Position numbers and translations under genes: made by a program. A stretch of 64,000 nt of DNA from Acetobacter orientalis. GTDB taxonomy: Bacteria; Pseudomonadota; Alphaproteobacteria; Acetobacterales; Acetobacteraceae. Position 1 is the stretch's first letter. The number at the start of each line of letters is the position of its first letter. The notes beneath the pieces were generated by a model, which did no database searches, was not told the origin of the DNA, and was given only the letters and a program-made list of their open reading frames with translations. The stretch lies in NCBI RefSeq assembly GCF_000963965.1, contig NZ_BAMX01000024.1:1-64000 (forward strand), in the 5' to 3' direction. Of the stretch, positions 63,779 through 64,000 are shown piece after piece.

Positions 63779-64000
63779 GTGAGAGTGCCGGAGACCGGTA
63801 CGGCCACAAGCCAGGATGGAACTAGTGTTTCTGTGAGTAAGCCAGGAGAAGCGGGCTTAAAAGCCTTGGCCGATTATCTCGCGCAGGATATGCGCGCCTG
63901 TAATCAGGTTATTATTGACCGTATGCAAAGCCCTGTTGCGCTTATTCCGCAACTGGCGGCGCATCTTGTTGCGGCAGGGGGCAAACGCCTGCGGCCGTTG
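63779..64000 (+). CDS. polyprenyl diphosphate synthase, partial at the window edge
   Basis: The first about 74 residues of a trans-prenyltransferase, cut by the end of the window. LADYLAQDMRACNQVIIDRM and LAAHLVAAGGKRLRPL match the N-terminus of octaprenyl/decaprenyl synthases of the IspB type, whose products form the ubiquinone tail. The aspartate-rich catalytic motifs lie beyond the edge. The start is uncertain: TTG 63767, GTG 63779, GTG 63785 and GTG 63833 are all in frame after a TAG at 63761. I give 63779 as a compromise. Confidence 0.78.
   Translation, partial: MRVPETGTATSQDGTSVSVSKPGEAGLKALADYLAQDMRACNQVIIDRMQSPVALIPQLAAHLVAAGGKRLRPL

Overview
The window looks like a chromosomal segment of an acetic acid bacterium (Alphaproteobacteria, Acetobacteraceae, most likely Acetobacter or a close relative). 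The assignment is inference. It rests on a periplasmic molybdo-aldehyde-dehydrogenase-type complex with a triheme cytochrome c, an NAD-type isocitrate dehydrogenase, an HdeD acid-resistance protein, a long-chain polyol dehydrogenase, and alphaproteobacterial markers (TrcR/DUF1013, two DUF465 proteins, hslV-hslU, purE-purK). Most genes are core genes. I see no insertion sequence, prophage, integrase, CRISPR array, rRNA or tRNA gene.

Layout. 1-1125: a pentanucleotide repeat, a long inverted repeat and one small membrane protein. 1126-7344: two overlapping sensor kinase genes, then hslV-hslU-sufE. 7345-13089: a cytochrome / [2Fe-2S] / molybdopterin oxidoreductase operon on the minus strand inside large non-coding flanks. 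13090-17975: a HAD-like plus GT2 surface-glycan pair and a mannitol-type dehydrogenase. 18464-23878: rpmI-rplT, pheS-pheT and an orphan pstS. 24292-33529: two unrelated-looking CPA1 antiporters (one fused to a cyclic-nucleotide-binding-like domain), a peptide-type solute-binding protein, fumC and hdeD. 33850-36123: rpsD and prfC. 36587-41427: a DUF1800-DUF1501 pair, an MFS transporter and a YdcF gene frameshifted in a G9 tract. 41526-47716: the minus-strand run pcrA-prmA-pepP-icd. 48011-49536: two tandem RadC genes, only one with the JAMM motif. 49597-53794: DUF465-purE-purK, a divergent second DUF465 gene with a possible upstream ORF, trcR, hsp20 and rpmE. 54074-59225: mscL, a lipoprotein, secD-secF and a Gfo/Idh/MocA oxidoreductase. 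59429-64000: nrdA-nrdB, a TrmN6-like methyltransferase and the start of a polyprenyl diphosphate synthase.

How the parts fit. Ribosome and translation genes (rpmI, rplT, pheST, rpsD, prfC, rpmE, prmA), protein quality control (hslVU, hsp20), export (secDF), dNTP synthesis (nrdAB) and purine synthesis (purEK) form the housekeeping core. Acid and ion physiology is served by the two antiporters, HdeD and MscL. Periplasmic oxidation is served by the molybdenum complex.

The strongest unexplained or noteworthy signals are: a ROSE-like RNA thermometer that sequesters the hsp20 Shine-Dalgarno sequence; a RadC pair with one apparently dead partner; two copies of a 44-bp repeat carrying inverted DnaA-box-like sites, each just past the 3' end of a gene; paired NrdR boxes 32 bp apart before nrdA; a two-tier stem-loop before secD; a divergent DUF465 pair with an overlapping upstream ORF; and several short tandem repeats, one of which contains the stop codon of the methyltransferase gene.
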